Numbered from the stretch's first letter, positions 7,081 to 16,302 are shown. The stretch: DNA of 33,545 bases from an uncultured Colwellia sp. (GCA_913020705.1 CAJWBY010000029.1:1-33545); one strand, 5' to 3'. A program made the numbers and translations. Notes: generated by a model not told the origin, from the letters alone.

Positions 7081-9558
7081 ATGATGATAAACAAAAAACT
7101 TGCTTTTAAACTAACAATATTACCTTTAATACTAGGCTCTGCGAGTCACACGGCTATGGCTTATGGTAATGATGAAGTAAAAAAAGATGATGTAGAAAAA
7201 ATTGCTGTAATCGGCTCTCGTAGTTTAAAACAAAGATCCGTTGCAGACTCTCCCGTTCCAGTTGATTTAATTTCTTCTGAAGATTTAAATGCCATAGGCG
7301 GAACTGCCGACATGACAGATAATCTGAAAGCATTGATTCCTAGTTATACCGCCTCTCCAGCAACAGGTGATGGTAGTGCTTTTGTTCGTTCAACATCTCT
7401 TCGCGGTACTGCAGCAGATCAAACGTTAGTGCTAGTTGATGGTAAAAGACGTCATCGTTCAGCATTAGTTCAGTTCTTTGCACCTGCAGCAGGTAATGGC
7501 GCTCATGCTCCTGACGTTGGAATGATCCCAGCGATTGCCTTACAGCGTGTAGAAGTACTCCGTGATGGTGCGGCATCACAATATGGTTCGGATGCTATCG
7601 CAGGTGTTATAAATTTCGTAACAAAAGATGCATCACAAGGCGGCGCTGTAGAGCTGCAGTATGGCCAGCATTATGACGGTGAGTCGAATGTAAAATTGGC
7701 TGTTAACAAAGGACTAGCACTAGGTGATGACGGCTTTGCTAATATCAGCTTAGAGTATGTTAATAATGATGCATTATCTCGTGGTGTTATTCGTGCTGAT
7801 GCACAAGAATTAGTAAACTTAGGCGTAGAAGGCGTAGGCGCAGATTCTCCGTTTGGAGATGCCCCCTTTACACAGTCATGGGGACGTCCAGAAACATCAG
7901 CATTACGCATGTTTTTAAATACGGGCATTGAACTTGACGGTAATAAAGAACTCTATGGTCGTTTCAGTTATGCCGATACAACTGGCCGCTATCGATTCTT
8001 TTATCGAAATCCGTCGATCCCTTCAATAGGAAAAAGTGCAAACTCGGCTATTTCTTCGTTAGAGGATCTCGGCTACTCCGGCAATGTTTCAAAAGTCGGC
8101 TTTACACCTTACCTTGATGGTGACCAAACAGATTTTAGTGCCATTATAGGACTAAAAGGTGAATTCAAAAATGATACCTACTATGACTTCAGCATCAGTA
8201 AAGGCTCTAATGAATTAAATTATTTCTTAAATAATAGTATTAACCCTGGTTTAGGCTTAACCGCTGATCTAGAAATCCCGCAAATGGACTTTAATACGGG
8301 TGGTTACAAGCAAGAAGAAATTAACATAAATGCTGACTTTTCTGTTCCCGTAGGAGATTCTTTAAACGTTGCTTACGGCGCTGAATGGCGAGAAGAAACT
8401 TATAGCAGTCTAGCAGGAGAACTCAATTCATACTCTGATGCAAGTGGAACACCAAATGGCGGAGTAAGTGGCATGCGTGGTATTGAAGCAATAAATGCAG
8501 GCTCATTTTCTCGTGATAACTACTCGGTATATCTTGATGTAGAACATGACGCTACTGATGAATTATTGATGCAGTACGCATTACGCTATGAAGATTTTTC
8601 TGATTTTGGTAGCACGGCTAACTGGAAAATTGCAGGAAATTACAGCATTACCGAAGATGTATCTTTACGTGCGGCAATTTCAACGGGTTTTCATGCGCCA
8701 ACACCAGGTCAGGCAAATGTGAGTACAACAATAACAACTTTTGACGGTATTACAGGTGCACAAATTGAAGAAGGTTTGATCCCTGCTTCATCAGATTTAG
8801 CTATCTCACTTGGTGGACAAACACTTAAAGAAGAAACATCAAGCAATTTTAGTTTTGGCATATCGTCTAATTTTAAAAATGACACAAGTGTTACGTTAGA
8901 TTTCTATAAAATAGCAGTGGATGATCGTATTTATCGTACAGGTAACATTGCGGTTGATGATCCTCGTTTTGGTTCTGTTTCTTTTTATACCAATGTACTT
9001 GATGTGGAACATTCAGGCATCGACTTAGTCATTTCCAGTACTTTTGAGTGGAATAATTCAATTTCAACGGATATTGCCTTTGCTTATGGTTATAACAAAA
9101 TTGAAGTGGTTAACGTTCGAGAAGTAAATGGTAATACTCCTGTTTCGGAGTCTACTGTTGAAGATATTGAAAATAACTTCCCTAATTCACGTTTCGTCTT
9201 TACCACAAACACATCAATTGGTGATGATTGGAACTTAATGGTACGTGCTAACTATTATGGTGATCATTATGATGAACGAGGTACTATTTCGGGTACACCT
9301 GATGGTAGTGGTGGCATTGAATCAGGCAGCCAAAGTGCTGAAGTTAATTCAATTGTATATCTTGATGCGGAGTTAAGTTATCAAGTCAATGATGCATTAA
9401 GGCTTAAATTAGGCGCTTCAAACATCCTTGATTCATATATAGATGAAGTAGATGCACCTTATGCTAACCGTCAAAGTGTTGGCCTACAGTACCCACGTAG
9501 AAGTGCTGCAAACTATGAAGGCGGAAGTTGGTATTTAGGACTTTCTTATAATTTTTAA
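7081..9558 (+). CDS. TonB-dependent outer-membrane receptor (receptor 1, no STN domain)
   Basis: This 825-residue TonB-dependent transporter imports a ligand across the outer membrane using TonB energy. It has a signal peptide ending SHTAMA, then a TonB-box-like VEKIAVIGSR. The plug domain (about 40-170) has LRGTAADQTLVLVDGKRRH and RVEVLRDGAASQYGSDAIAGVINF. The C-terminal ~650-residue barrel ends in YLGLSYNF with terminal Phe. An upstream in-frame ATG at 7015 exists, but the start at 7081 (or 7084) gives a proper signal peptide and follows AGAGAG. It lacks the N-terminal signalling domain carried by its relative at 11627-14557, so it is probably the transporter and not the sensor. An ECF-type promoter element precedes it. 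The substrate is unknown. Confidence 0.93.
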   Translation: MMINKKLAFKLTILPLILGSASHTAMAYGNDEVKKDDVEKIAVIGSRSLKQRSVADSPVPVDLISSEDLNAIGGTADMTDNLKALIPSYTASPATGDGSAFVRSTSLRGTAADQTLVLVDGKRRHRSALVQFFAPAAGNGAHAPDVGMIPAIALQRVEVLRDGAASQYGSDAIAGVINFVTKDASQGGAVELQYGQHYDGESNVKLAVNKGLALGDDGFANISLEYVNNDALSRGVIRADAQELVNLGVEGVGADSPFGDAPFTQSWGRPETSALRMFLNTGIELDGNKELYGRFSYADTTGRYRFFYRNPSIPSIGKSANSAISSLEDLGYSGNVSKVGFTPYLDGDQTDFSAIIGLKGEFKNDTYYDFSISKGSNELNYFLNNSINPGLGLTADLEIPQMDFNTGGYKQEEININADFSVPVGDSLNVAYGAEWREETYSSLAGELNSYSDASGTPNGGVSGMRGIEAINAGSFSRDNYSVYLDVEHDATDELLMQYALRYEDFSDFGSTANWKIAGNYSITEDVSLRAAISTGFHAPTPGQANVSTTITTFDGITGAQIEEGLIPASSDLAISLGGQTLKEETSSNFSFGISSNFKNDTSVTLDFYKIAVDDRIYRTGNIAVDDPRFGSVSFYTNVLDVEHSGIDLVISSTFEWNNSISTDIAFAYGYNKIEVVNVREVNGNTPVSESTVEDIENNFPNSRFVFTTNTSIGDDWNLMVRANYYGDHYDERGTISGTPDGSGGIESGSQSAEVNSIVYLDAELSYQVNDALRLKLGASNILDSYIDEVDAPYANRQSVGLQYPRRSAANYEGGSWYLGLSYNF

Positions 9559-9566
9559 TAAGTGAA

Positions 9567-9609
9567 AGTATACTGAAAGGGTTGTTTTATCAATAACCCT
9601 TTCTATACT
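9567..9609 (+). terminator. Hairpin after receptor 1
   Basis: GAAAGGGTT (9575-9583) pairs with AACCCTTTC (9595-9603), extended by AGTATA/TATACT on the outside with a 2-nt bulge. It is stable but lacks a T-tract. It may separate receptor 1 from the aminotransferase or only reduce read-through. Confidence 0.55.
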
Positions 9610-9708
9610 CCTTCGTTAAATTCACTCATTAAAAAATCATACTTCTGTAAAGTATTCACGGCGTGCTCCTTAAGCTAACTCAACAATTTACAACAGGCTT
9701 TCAATATT

Positions 9709-10968
9709 ATGTATGTGCATCCATCACTTAATCAATACTTAAGAAAAAGTAAACATTCTGAAACATTACAGGTTAATCAACTGTCGCTTACTCGAGCTGA
9801 AAATGACCAACCTGTTTTCAAGTTTGGCTTTGGTCAAAGCCCATTTCCTGTACCAGAAGAAATTACAGCAGAGCTAGCAAATGCAGCTTATAGAAAAGAG
9901 TATATGAGTGTCCAAGGGCATTTACCATTGAGAGAGGCTATTGCTAATTTTCATGAAGAGAAAGAAGGTAAAAACTGGCAAGCCGAAAATATAATTATTG
10001 GTTCAGGCAGTAAAATTTTATTATTCTGTGTTATGGCAGCATTCGAACAAGCTGAAATTTTACTACCAGCGCCAAGTTGGGTATCTTATGAACCTCAAGG
10101 ACAATTAGCCGGCCATAAAGTCACTTGGCTTAACACAACATTCGAAAATAAATGGCATTTAACCCCTGAACAATTAGATCAATATTGTGCTAAACGAAAA
10201 ACACCAAACATTCCATTAATTTTAGTCCTTAATTATCCAAGTAACCCAACAGGACAAACATATAATAGTGTCGAATTATTTGCACTAGCAGCAGTAATGA
10301 GAAAACATAATGTTATTGTCATCGCTGACGAAATATATAGCCTGCTTAGCTATAACAAAGACTATTCAACCCTTGCAGATTATTACCCTGAAGGATGTAT
10401 CGTATCATCAGGTCTTTCTAAATGGTGTGGTGCTGGAGGCTGGCGTTTAGGTTTTATGCATATTCCTCAACAACTGGAAAACTTATTATCAACAGTGATT
10501 GGCGTAGCGTCAGAAACTTATTCGTGTGCACCTAGTCCCATTCAAATAGCCGCGACGAAAGCTTATTCTAGCCTAAGTATTACTGATAGTTTTATAACAA
10601 AGCAAATAGATGTTTTATCGGATATAAGCGAGTACTGCACTAAAGCGCTTAATGACATTGGAATAAATGTTCATGCCGCAGAAGGTGGTTTTTATTTATT
10701 CCCTGACTTCTCTGCCTTTACTGAAAAATTAAAAGGTCGAGGCATTAAAACCAGTGCACAATTAACCGCTATTTTAATGGAAGAAACTGGCATAGCATTA
10801 CTGCCCGGAAGTGCTTTTGGTATGTCAAAAAATAGCTTAACCACACGTTTAGCCTTTGTAGATTTTGATGGAGAACAAACCCTTTCCCAAACACAAAATG
10901 AATACAACTATGAAAAAATCAAAAAGGGTATATCGTTACTTTGCCTTTGGTTTTTATCTTTAAAGTAA
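9709..10968 (+). CDS. Class I/II PLP-dependent aminotransferase
   Basis: This 419-residue cytosolic enzyme has the fold type I aminotransferase signatures in order: a FGFGQSPFPVP substrate loop, SVQGHLPLREAIANF, NYPSNPTGQTY, VIADEIYSLL with the PLP-N1 Asp, and SSGLSKWCGAGGWRLGF with the PLP lysine K238. TRLAFVDF near the end carries the carboxylate-binding Arg. It is most like aspartate/aromatic-type aminotransferases, which use glutamate or 2-oxoglutarate as the second substrate. The specific donor is not predictable. It lies between receptor 1 and the ArgR-like gene on the same strand, which suggests it acts on the imported compound or its breakdown product. The ribosome binding site is weak. 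Confidence 0.88.
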   Translation: MYVHPSLNQYLRKSKHSETLQVNQLSLTRAENDQPVFKFGFGQSPFPVPEEITAELANAAYRKEYMSVQGHLPLREAIANFHEEKEGKNWQAENIIIGSGSKILLFCVMAAFEQAEILLPAPSWVSYEPQGQLAGHKVTWLNTTFENKWHLTPEQLDQYCAKRKTPNIPLILVLNYPSNPTGQTYNSVELFALAAVMRKHNVIVIADEIYSLLSYNKDYSTLADYYPEGCIVSSGLSKWCGAGGWRLGFMHIPQQLENLLSTVIGVASETYSCAPSPIQIAATKAYSSLSITDSFITKQIDVLSDISEYCTKALNDIGINVHAAEGGFYLFPDFSAFTEKLKGRGIKTSAQLTAILMEETGIALLPGSAFGMSKNSLTTRLAFVDFDGEQTLSQTQNEYNYEKIKKGISLLCLWFLSLK

Positions 10969-11003
10969 GTAGGTATAGCATTGTAAAATTTAAATACCTA
11001 CTT
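10967..11003 (+). terminator. Hairpin at the aminotransferase stop codon
   Basis: AAGTAGGTAT (10967-10976) and ATACCTACTT (10994-11003) are perfect inverted copies around a 17-nt loop, followed by GCTTTATT. It overlaps the stop codon and could be a terminator. A double-stranded operator for the next gene is an alternative. Confidence 0.45.
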
Positions 11004-11032
11004 GCTTTATTAACAATGTACTTACTTAAGTT

Positions 11033-11055
11033 TTATATGTTTTGGTTTCATATAA
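11033..11055 (+). promoter_or_regulatory. Inverted repeat upstream of the ArgR-like gene
   Basis: TTATATG (11033-11039) and CATATAA (11049-11055) flank nine bases, about 40 bases upstream of the ArgR-like start. It does not match the canonical ARG box (TGAAT-N4-ATTCA). It could be an operator for this divergent regulator, but an AT-rich chance palindrome is possible. Confidence 0.3.
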
Positions 11056-11093
11056 GTAATAAAAAATTGGTTGATTAAGTCATGGAGAATAAA

Positions 11094-11630
11094 ATGAAAG
11101 AGCAAATAATTTTTGATCAAACATCCCAAACGTCTAATGTTATTAACTTGTCTAAGAATAAGAAATCTACGTTACGTAATGCACTTATGGACTTACTCAA
11201 TACTAATCAGTACAGCACCCAACAAGAGCTAGCAACTGCATTAAAAAACCAAGGGTTTGGGGAAGTTTCACAAGCAAAAATGTCAAGACTACTAACAAAT
11301 GCGCGTGCAATAAAAAAATACGACAAAGATAAATCTTTTTACCAGTGCCCTAATGAAAAGCAAAGACTTCAATCTATCGACTCAGTAGGATCGCTTGCAC
11401 TTAATATTGCGCATAACAAAACGCATATCGTACTAAAAACCGTTAAGGGTGGAGCTGCAATAGTAGAAACAATGTTAGGTACAATGAATAAATCTCATGG
11501 GATTTTAGGCTGTATCGCTTCAGATACAGCTATTTTAATCATTCCTTGTGATACATCAAAAATAAACGACCTTGTACATTCAGTTAAGAGTCACTTAAAA
11601 ATGGATACATTACATGTCGTATCAAGTTAG
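11094..11630 (+). CDS. ArgR-family transcriptional regulator (divergent paralogue)
   Basis: This ~178-residue protein has an ArgR N-terminal winged helix (STQQELATALKNQGFGEVSQ then AKMSRLL, matching the NQSKVSRML recognition helix of E. coli ArgR). The C-terminal oligomerisation/arginine-binding domain has GGAAIVETML and GILGCIASDTAILIIP. In E. coli ArgR the pocket reads GDDT; here it is SDTA, so the second Asp is lost and the ligand may differ. An N-terminal extension of ~20 residues is also unusual. ATG at 11094 has GGAG six bases upstream; the ATG at 11082 has none. It is convergent with the STN receptor and the two stop codons overlap. It is probably not the housekeeping ArgR and more likely controls the neighbouring uptake or aminotransferase genes. 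Confidence 0.85.
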   Translation: MKEQIIFDQTSQTSNVINLSKNKKSTLRNALMDLLNTNQYSTQQELATALKNQGFGEVSQAKMSRLLTNARAIKKYDKDKSFYQCPNEKQRLQSIDSVGSLALNIAHNKTHIVLKTVKGGAAIVETMLGTMNKSHGILGCIASDTAILIIPCDTSKINDLVHSVKSHLKMDTLHVVSS

Positions 11631-14557
11631 AACTTATAGGTAATGCCGGCATAATAATAAGCGCCATTAAAACCAAAAGGTGCTGAACGGCGCGAATAGG
11701 TAAATACGCCGAGGCTACTTACAATGATATTGCCACTGGCGTCTTCAATCGTTCCTGCTCTGGAGTTTCCTATTTTATTTTCGTCAGGCATCACATTAAA
11801 CAAATTATTACTGCCAAAATTAAATGAAAAGTCATTATTAAATTGATAATTAATACGTAAATCAGTAATTAATTCAGCACCATAAGTTTGACTACCGCCG
11901 TCCATAATGGTGTATTCCCCGTAACGATTGAATGTTAGGTTCATCGTCCATTTTTTGTTTTTGTATAACGTGCTTAGGCTGATTCTATTTTCTGGCTGCC
12001 ACTCTTCTATAATAGAAATATCCTGTTCTGAAAATATTTTATCTGGTGAAATATCTTCTAATCGACTATTTTCCGGTGTAAAAATATCAACAACATCTGT
12101 TCCTGTAAAATTAGCGGCAAGAGTCACATCGAAAATACCGTCGAAGGCATGTGTATTCCATGTGACGATCATATCAAGTCCAGTGGTTTCAGTATCTGCG
12201 CCATTTAGAAAAAACTGACTAACGCCAGCGCCAGAAGACTTCAACGCTGCATCGAGTGCTGATGATAAACCTTCCCCTAATTTATTACTGATGACAATTC
12301 TATCTTGAATATCAATCGAATAGAGATCAACTGTAAGCTTTATTTCGTCAGTTGCTTGATAAACAACGCCTAAACTATAATTGGTTGACTCTTCTTCTTT
12401 TAATTCAGGTATACCGACCGCTTTAGCCAATACACTGTCATTTCTGAATGTTCCAACTTGCTGAGCAATAAGGTCCCCTTCAATATTATTTGGATCAGTC
12501 ACGAATTGCGTACTGATATTATTAAAGTAAAGTTGTTGCATCGAGGGCGCACGGAATCCAGTACTGAATGCCCCCCTAACAGCAAAAAACTCAGTTATTG
12601 ACCAATTGGCTGCTAACTTCATATTAGTACTATCACCAAAGCCATCATAGTCATCGTATCGAATGGCTGCGCTGAGGATAAAGTCCTCAGTAAATTTTTT
12701 TTCGGCATCAACATAAAAAGAGTACACATCCCTTGTTTCATCAACAGCGGATACTGGACCAATACCACCAAAACCTTGGGTTCCAGCACTGCGATCATCA
12801 GTAAATAAACTACTACCTTCGAAACTGTCATAATCGCGATAGGAATATTCATCACCTGGTATAACACAATATTCGTCTGTTCTTATTTCAAATCCCATCG
12901 CTAATAAAAAGAAATCAAATTCTTTAGTGTAATCGATATTAATGGTTTGTAAGCTAAGCTCTAATCCGTAAGCAAATGCAGAGCGAGGTATAATGGAACG
13001 AATTTCATTAGCCGCTACCCCCTCTTCACCATAACGCAGACTGTTAGCAAAAGAAGAGTTGATACTATCACTTGTAACATAGTCAATATTGTTTTCACCG
13101 TAGGTGTACGATAAATCTAACATTGAGTCATTATTAAAATAGGTTTTGTAGCCAAAGTTATAAGACAGATCACTAATATCGGTGTTGATTATAGGTAAAA
13201 ACCCAGCAGGAATAGTCGCATCACCATCTTGTAAAGGCGCATTACCATCATTGTTATCGTTATGGCGAAAAAAAGCCGCTGATTCATTACTCCGTTTCGA
13301 ATACGTTATAAAACTATAGAGTTCACCAACACCTAACTCATAGCCAGCACTTGATGTTATTGCGATTTGTTGAGAGTCAGCATCTCCAATACGAAACGTT
13401 GTACGCGGAGCATTAGTTTCTCTAATATCAGCCAATAATAAATGCCCGTTAGGCTGCATAATACAACCTGAAAATAGACAAGAACCATGCAAACCTGCTC
13501 GATTAGTTTCCCCACGATCCCTAAAGCTTAACGTGGTATTTAAATAGCCATTATCTCCCAACGCAACTCCTTTGTTAAAATCAATATTGATGGTTTCACC
13601 ATCACCTTGATCATAACCCCCATAAGAAATCGCTAGTTTACCTCCGTCAGATTCATCGTTTAGCGCTATATTTATAACACCCGCAATAGCATCAGAACCA
13701 TATTGAGCTGCTGCCCCATCACGTAAGACTTCGATACGTTTAATAGCAGAAGCAGGTATTGAATTTATATCAGTTCCGGCAGTTCCTCGGCCAACGGTTG
13801 TATTTATGTGAATAAGACTGGCTTGGTGACGTCGTTTTCCATTAATCAAAACAAGGGTTTGATCAGGGCCTAACCCTCTTAAAGTCGCGGGACGAACGGC
13901 ATCAGTTCCATCACTAATGGCTGAACTAGAAAAGTTGAATGATGGCGCAAGAACCTTCAACATCTGTCCAACTTCAGTTTGCCCTGTATTGGTTAATGCA
14001 TCCGCAGAGAAAATATCAACTGGCACGGGTAATTCGTCCGCTAATCGCCCAGAGACACGACTCCCTATAATAGTAATTTTTTCGATAGATTGTTCTTGCT
14101 TTAAAGTTTTTTGAGGTGTTTCTCTGGATAAGACAGGAGATATTAACACTTCAACACCTAAACTTTTATCGACTAACTTATTTTTGTTATTTTTTTTATA
14201 GGTAATGCTTAATTGACCGGAGTCTTCGACAAGCGCATTTAAATCAGTACCATGTAATAATTTTTTAAGGCCTGAGCGAATTGTGTAATAGCCTTTTAAT
14301 TGATTCGTTTGATATTTTTTAGCTAAACCATATGAAAAAATAATGGTCTGATTAGTCTGTTGCGCAAAGGCAATTATCGCTTTATCGGCACGCTGTTGAC
14401 CAATATCAAATTTAATAAGATCTTCTGCGTTAACACTCAAAGATAAAAAAAATGAAATGAAAATAAATACCTGAATTCTTTTTGCTGAAAGCCAGGCACT
14501 TTTTTGATAAATACGATCTAAGAATCGTCTACTATGCAATATTAATAAACGGTACAA
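11627..14557 (-). CDS. TonB-dependent receptor with N-terminal STN signalling domain (receptor 2)
   Basis: This is a ~976-residue receptor of the FecA/FpvA transducer type. After a hydrophobic signal segment ending SVNA comes an STN (secretin/TonB short N-terminal) domain, about 46-125 (FDIGQQRADKAIIAFAQQTN). A TonB-box-like IEKITIIGSR, a plug with LRGLGPDQTLVLINGKRRH and RIEVLRDGAAAQYGSDAIAGVINI, and a barrel ending YYAGITYKF follow. The STN domain is the part that contacts FecR in the periplasm, and fecR-fecI lie directly upstream, so this is the sensor for the ECF system. The first codon of the open frame is TTG with no ribosome binding site and it falls inside a candidate promoter element. 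The true start is therefore uncertain and may be further in. It is similar in sequence to receptor 1. Confidence 0.92.
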   Translation of the reverse strand: MYRLLILHSRRFLDRIYQKSAWLSAKRIQVFIFISFFLSLSVNAEDLIKFDIGQQRADKAIIAFAQQTNQTIIFSYGLAKKYQTNQLKGYYTIRSGLKKLLHGTDLNALVEDSGQLSITYKKNNKNKLVDKSLGVEVLISPVLSRETPQKTLKQEQSIEKITIIGSRVSGRLADELPVPVDIFSADALTNTGQTEVGQMLKVLAPSFNFSSSAISDGTDAVRPATLRGLGPDQTLVLINGKRRHQASLIHINTTVGRGTAGTDINSIPASAIKRIEVLRDGAAAQYGSDAIAGVINIALNDESDGGKLAISYGGYDQGDGETINIDFNKGVALGDNGYLNTTLSFRDRGETNRAGLHGSCLFSGCIMQPNGHLLLADIRETNAPRTTFRIGDADSQQIAITSSAGYELGVGELYSFITYSKRSNESAAFFRHNDNNDGNAPLQDGDATIPAGFLPIINTDISDLSYNFGYKTYFNNDSMLDLSYTYGENNIDYVTSDSINSSFANSLRYGEEGVAANEIRSIIPRSAFAYGLELSLQTINIDYTKEFDFFLLAMGFEIRTDEYCVIPGDEYSYRDYDSFEGSSLFTDDRSAGTQGFGGIGPVSAVDETRDVYSFYVDAEKKFTEDFILSAAIRYDDYDGFGDSTNMKLAANWSITEFFAVRGAFSTGFRAPSMQQLYFNNISTQFVTDPNNIEGDLIAQQVGTFRNDSVLAKAVGIPELKEEESTNYSLGVVYQATDEIKLTVDLYSIDIQDRIVISNKLGEGLSSALDAALKSSGAGVSQFFLNGADTETTGLDMIVTWNTHAFDGIFDVTLAANFTGTDVVDIFTPENSRLEDISPDKIFSEQDISIIEEWQPENRISLSTLYKNKKWTMNLTFNRYGEYTIMDGGSQTYGAELITDLRINYQFNNDFSFNFGSNNLFNVMPDENKIGNSRAGTIEDASGNIIVSSLGVFTYSRRSAPFGFNGAYYYAGITYKF

Positions 14558-14571
14558 AAAATAAAAACCTC
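14543..14571 (-). promoter_or_regulatory. Possible ECF-sigma-type element, weak copy (receptor 2)
   Basis: Read on the minus strand: GAGGTTTTT, ten bases, CCGTTTATTA. The -10-like part matches copy 3 (CTGTCTATTA) at eight of ten positions, with the same spacing as the three stronger copies. It overlaps the presumed TTG start of receptor 2. It could be chance in AT-rich DNA. Confidence 0.3.
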
Positions 14572-14673
14572 AATCTTCGTGTTATTTTATCTGAGCTGGT
14601 TTGATAAAAGCTCGAATTAAAGAATATTTAGAGATAATAGTGCTAATAAATTAACACTATTTAACTCAGAGCA

Positions 14674-15732
14674 TTATATTCTTTCAGATGATAACCGAAT
14701 TAAATCTGAAGACGTTTTTTGGTGATGAATATTAAAATTAAGACTCAGCGATTTCAATAACCCATCAATGTCGTCAGCTTTAAAATAACCTGCAATAACT
14801 AATTGAGATAACTCATCATCCATAATTTCAAAATGAGTATTACTGTAACGGCTAATTTCTTTTAACGCTTTACCTAGCGGCTCACCTTCAAAAATTAGCA
14901 TACCTTGTTGCCATGCTAAATCTCTTTGAACCTGTACAAGTGTAACTTTGTTTATTGGTCGTAAAATATTATCGTCAATTACGGCTTTTTCACCAGATTG
15001 AACCAGTACACCGGGAATGTTCACCAACTTTATTGAGCCAGCTTGATGAGACACGTATTCTATAAATTCATCAGATTTTGATATGAGAACTTTCCCTTCA
15101 GTAACCAGTAACTCTAGATTTTGGTTTGTATCTTTTTGAACATTAAAAATAGTACCCAACGCTGTAAAAGATTTTTCACCAGCCTTTACTGTGAATGGTC
15201 TAGCACTGTCTTTAGCGACATCAAATTTTGCTTCACCTTGCAATAAATTAACATAACGGTGACGTTCATTATAAACGACCTCAACAATACTATTGGTATT
15301 AAGCTGAAGACTTGTACCATCGCTCAAGGAAAAAATAGCTTGTTTGCCAACTTCTGTCGAAAAATTTTGTACAACATTTTGATTATTATTAAATGAAAGT
15401 GAAGGAAATATCTGTATATCTGTGGTCAAACTTCCACCTAACAATGCGACAAAGACAACACTTGCTGCTACCGCTATTTTTCTAAAATGATGACGAGTGC
15501 GTTTTGTTGCATTTTCAAGTGGGAATAAAGCACTTAATTCATTAAGTACACTTAAGTCATCCCATAAAGAGGCCATTTTCATTAATATTTCACGATGGGT
15601 ATTACTCTGATTTATCCATAGAGCAATTTCCTTTTTCTCACTTTTTGTACAGCCACGATCGATTCTACTAATCCATAAGCAAGCCTGCTCTTGAATTTCT
15701 TCTTTACTGCTAAATTGGGTAACTTTAGTCAT
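14674..15732 (-). CDS. fecR: FecR-family anti-sigma factor
   Basis: This ~352-residue single-pass inner-membrane regulator relays the receptor signal to the ECF sigma factor. The N-terminal cytoplasmic DUF4880-type region (about 10-60) has ACLWISRIDRG. A membrane segment follows at about 86-105 (IAVAASVVFVALLGG). The periplasmic FecR domain (about 120-230) has FSLSDGTSLQLNTNS, YVNLLQGEAKFDVAKD, PFTVKAG and ALGTIFNVQ. The C-terminal DUF4974/STN-like region (about 270-345) has LAWQQGMLIFEGEPLGKALK. The ATG lies three bases after the sigma-factor stop (TAGTTGATG), so the two are translationally coupled. The open frame could also start at the TTG one codon earlier. Confidence 0.93.
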   Translation of the reverse strand: MTKVTQFSSKEEIQEQACLWISRIDRGCTKSEKKEIALWINQSNTHREILMKMASLWDDLSVLNELSALFPLENATKRTRHHFRKIAVAASVVFVALLGGSLTTDIQIFPSLSFNNNQNVVQNFSTEVGKQAIFSLSDGTSLQLNTNSIVEVVYNERHRYVNLLQGEAKFDVAKDSARPFTVKAGEKSFTALGTIFNVQKDTNQNLELLVTEGKVLISKSDEFIEYVSHQAGSIKLVNIPGVLVQSGEKAVIDDNILRPINKVTLVQVQRDLAWQQGMLIFEGEPLGKALKEISRYSNTHFEIMDDELSQLVIAGYFKADDIDGLLKSLSLNFNIHHQKTSSDLIRLSSERI

Positions 15733-15735
15733 CAA

Positions 15736-16302
15736 CTATAAACTCTTTATGCTTTTGCCAGAAGGCAGTTCTTCGACACTGTTTAAGTGACTTTGGCTAT
15801 TATCATTTTGTTCCATGTATAATGCACATTTAAATAGCCCTTTCGCGACATGTTTTTCAACAGTACTTTCGCTAATATGTAGATATTTTGCTATTTCTTT
15901 TTGACTGAGCCCATAAACTTTTTTCAAAATAAAACATTTTCGAACCGCTGTTGCTAGCTGGTTTGTTGCTTGAACAAAAACTAAAAACCTTTCTTTGCTT
16001 TCAAATTCGTCTTCAAAGTTCTGCGAAATTAATTCTATTGGGGGTTCACTGAACTCTTCGATTGAATCGTTGAATTTGTTATCCCATTTTGCAATATGAT
16101 TTAACGCTAAATTTTTAGCCGTTTTTAACATATAACTACGAGAATACTTAATTTCTTGCTTTAGGTTAGCTTCATAGCTGCGAACAAATGTGTCTTGAAC
16201 AATATCATCAATATCTTCAGGATGAACTATACGGCTAACTACACGCCTTATTTTAGCCGAGTAACTAATGAAAACGTCTGATAATTTGGGTTCTTTTATC
16301 AT
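15736..16302 (-). CDS. fecI: FecI-type ECF RNA polymerase sigma factor
   Basis: This 188-residue ECF sigma factor directs RNA polymerase to dedicated promoters when released by FecR. Region 2 has HPEDIDDIVQDTFVRSYE with the -10 recognition helix RSYMLKTAKNLALNHI. Region 4 has VRKCFILKKVYGLSQKEIAK, then YLHISESTVEKHVAKGLFK, a helix-turn-helix for the -35. It has no extra C-terminal domain. It is the first gene of a minus-strand unit fecI-fecR-receptor 2. A TATAAT-like -10 (fwd 16316-16321) suggests basal sigma-70 transcription. Three promoter-like elements with a shared GAGGA/CTGT pattern in this window are the obvious candidates for its targets. Confidence 0.93.
   Translation of the reverse strand: MIKEPKLSDVFISYSAKIRRVVSRIVHPEDIDDIVQDTFVRSYEANLKQEIKYSRSYMLKTAKNLALNHIAKWDNKFNDSIEEFSEPPIELISQNFEDEFESKERFLVFVQATNQLATAVRKCFILKKVYGLSQKEIAKYLHISESTVEKHVAKGLFKCALYMEQNDNSQSHLNSVEELPSGKSIKSL

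Noticed and set aside
9620..9658. ATTCA half-sites at 9620 and 9654, and one near 6984, as ARG boxes for the ArgR-like protein
   Set aside because: None has the paired TGAAT arm at the right spacing, and half-sites are expected by chance in AT-rich DNA.
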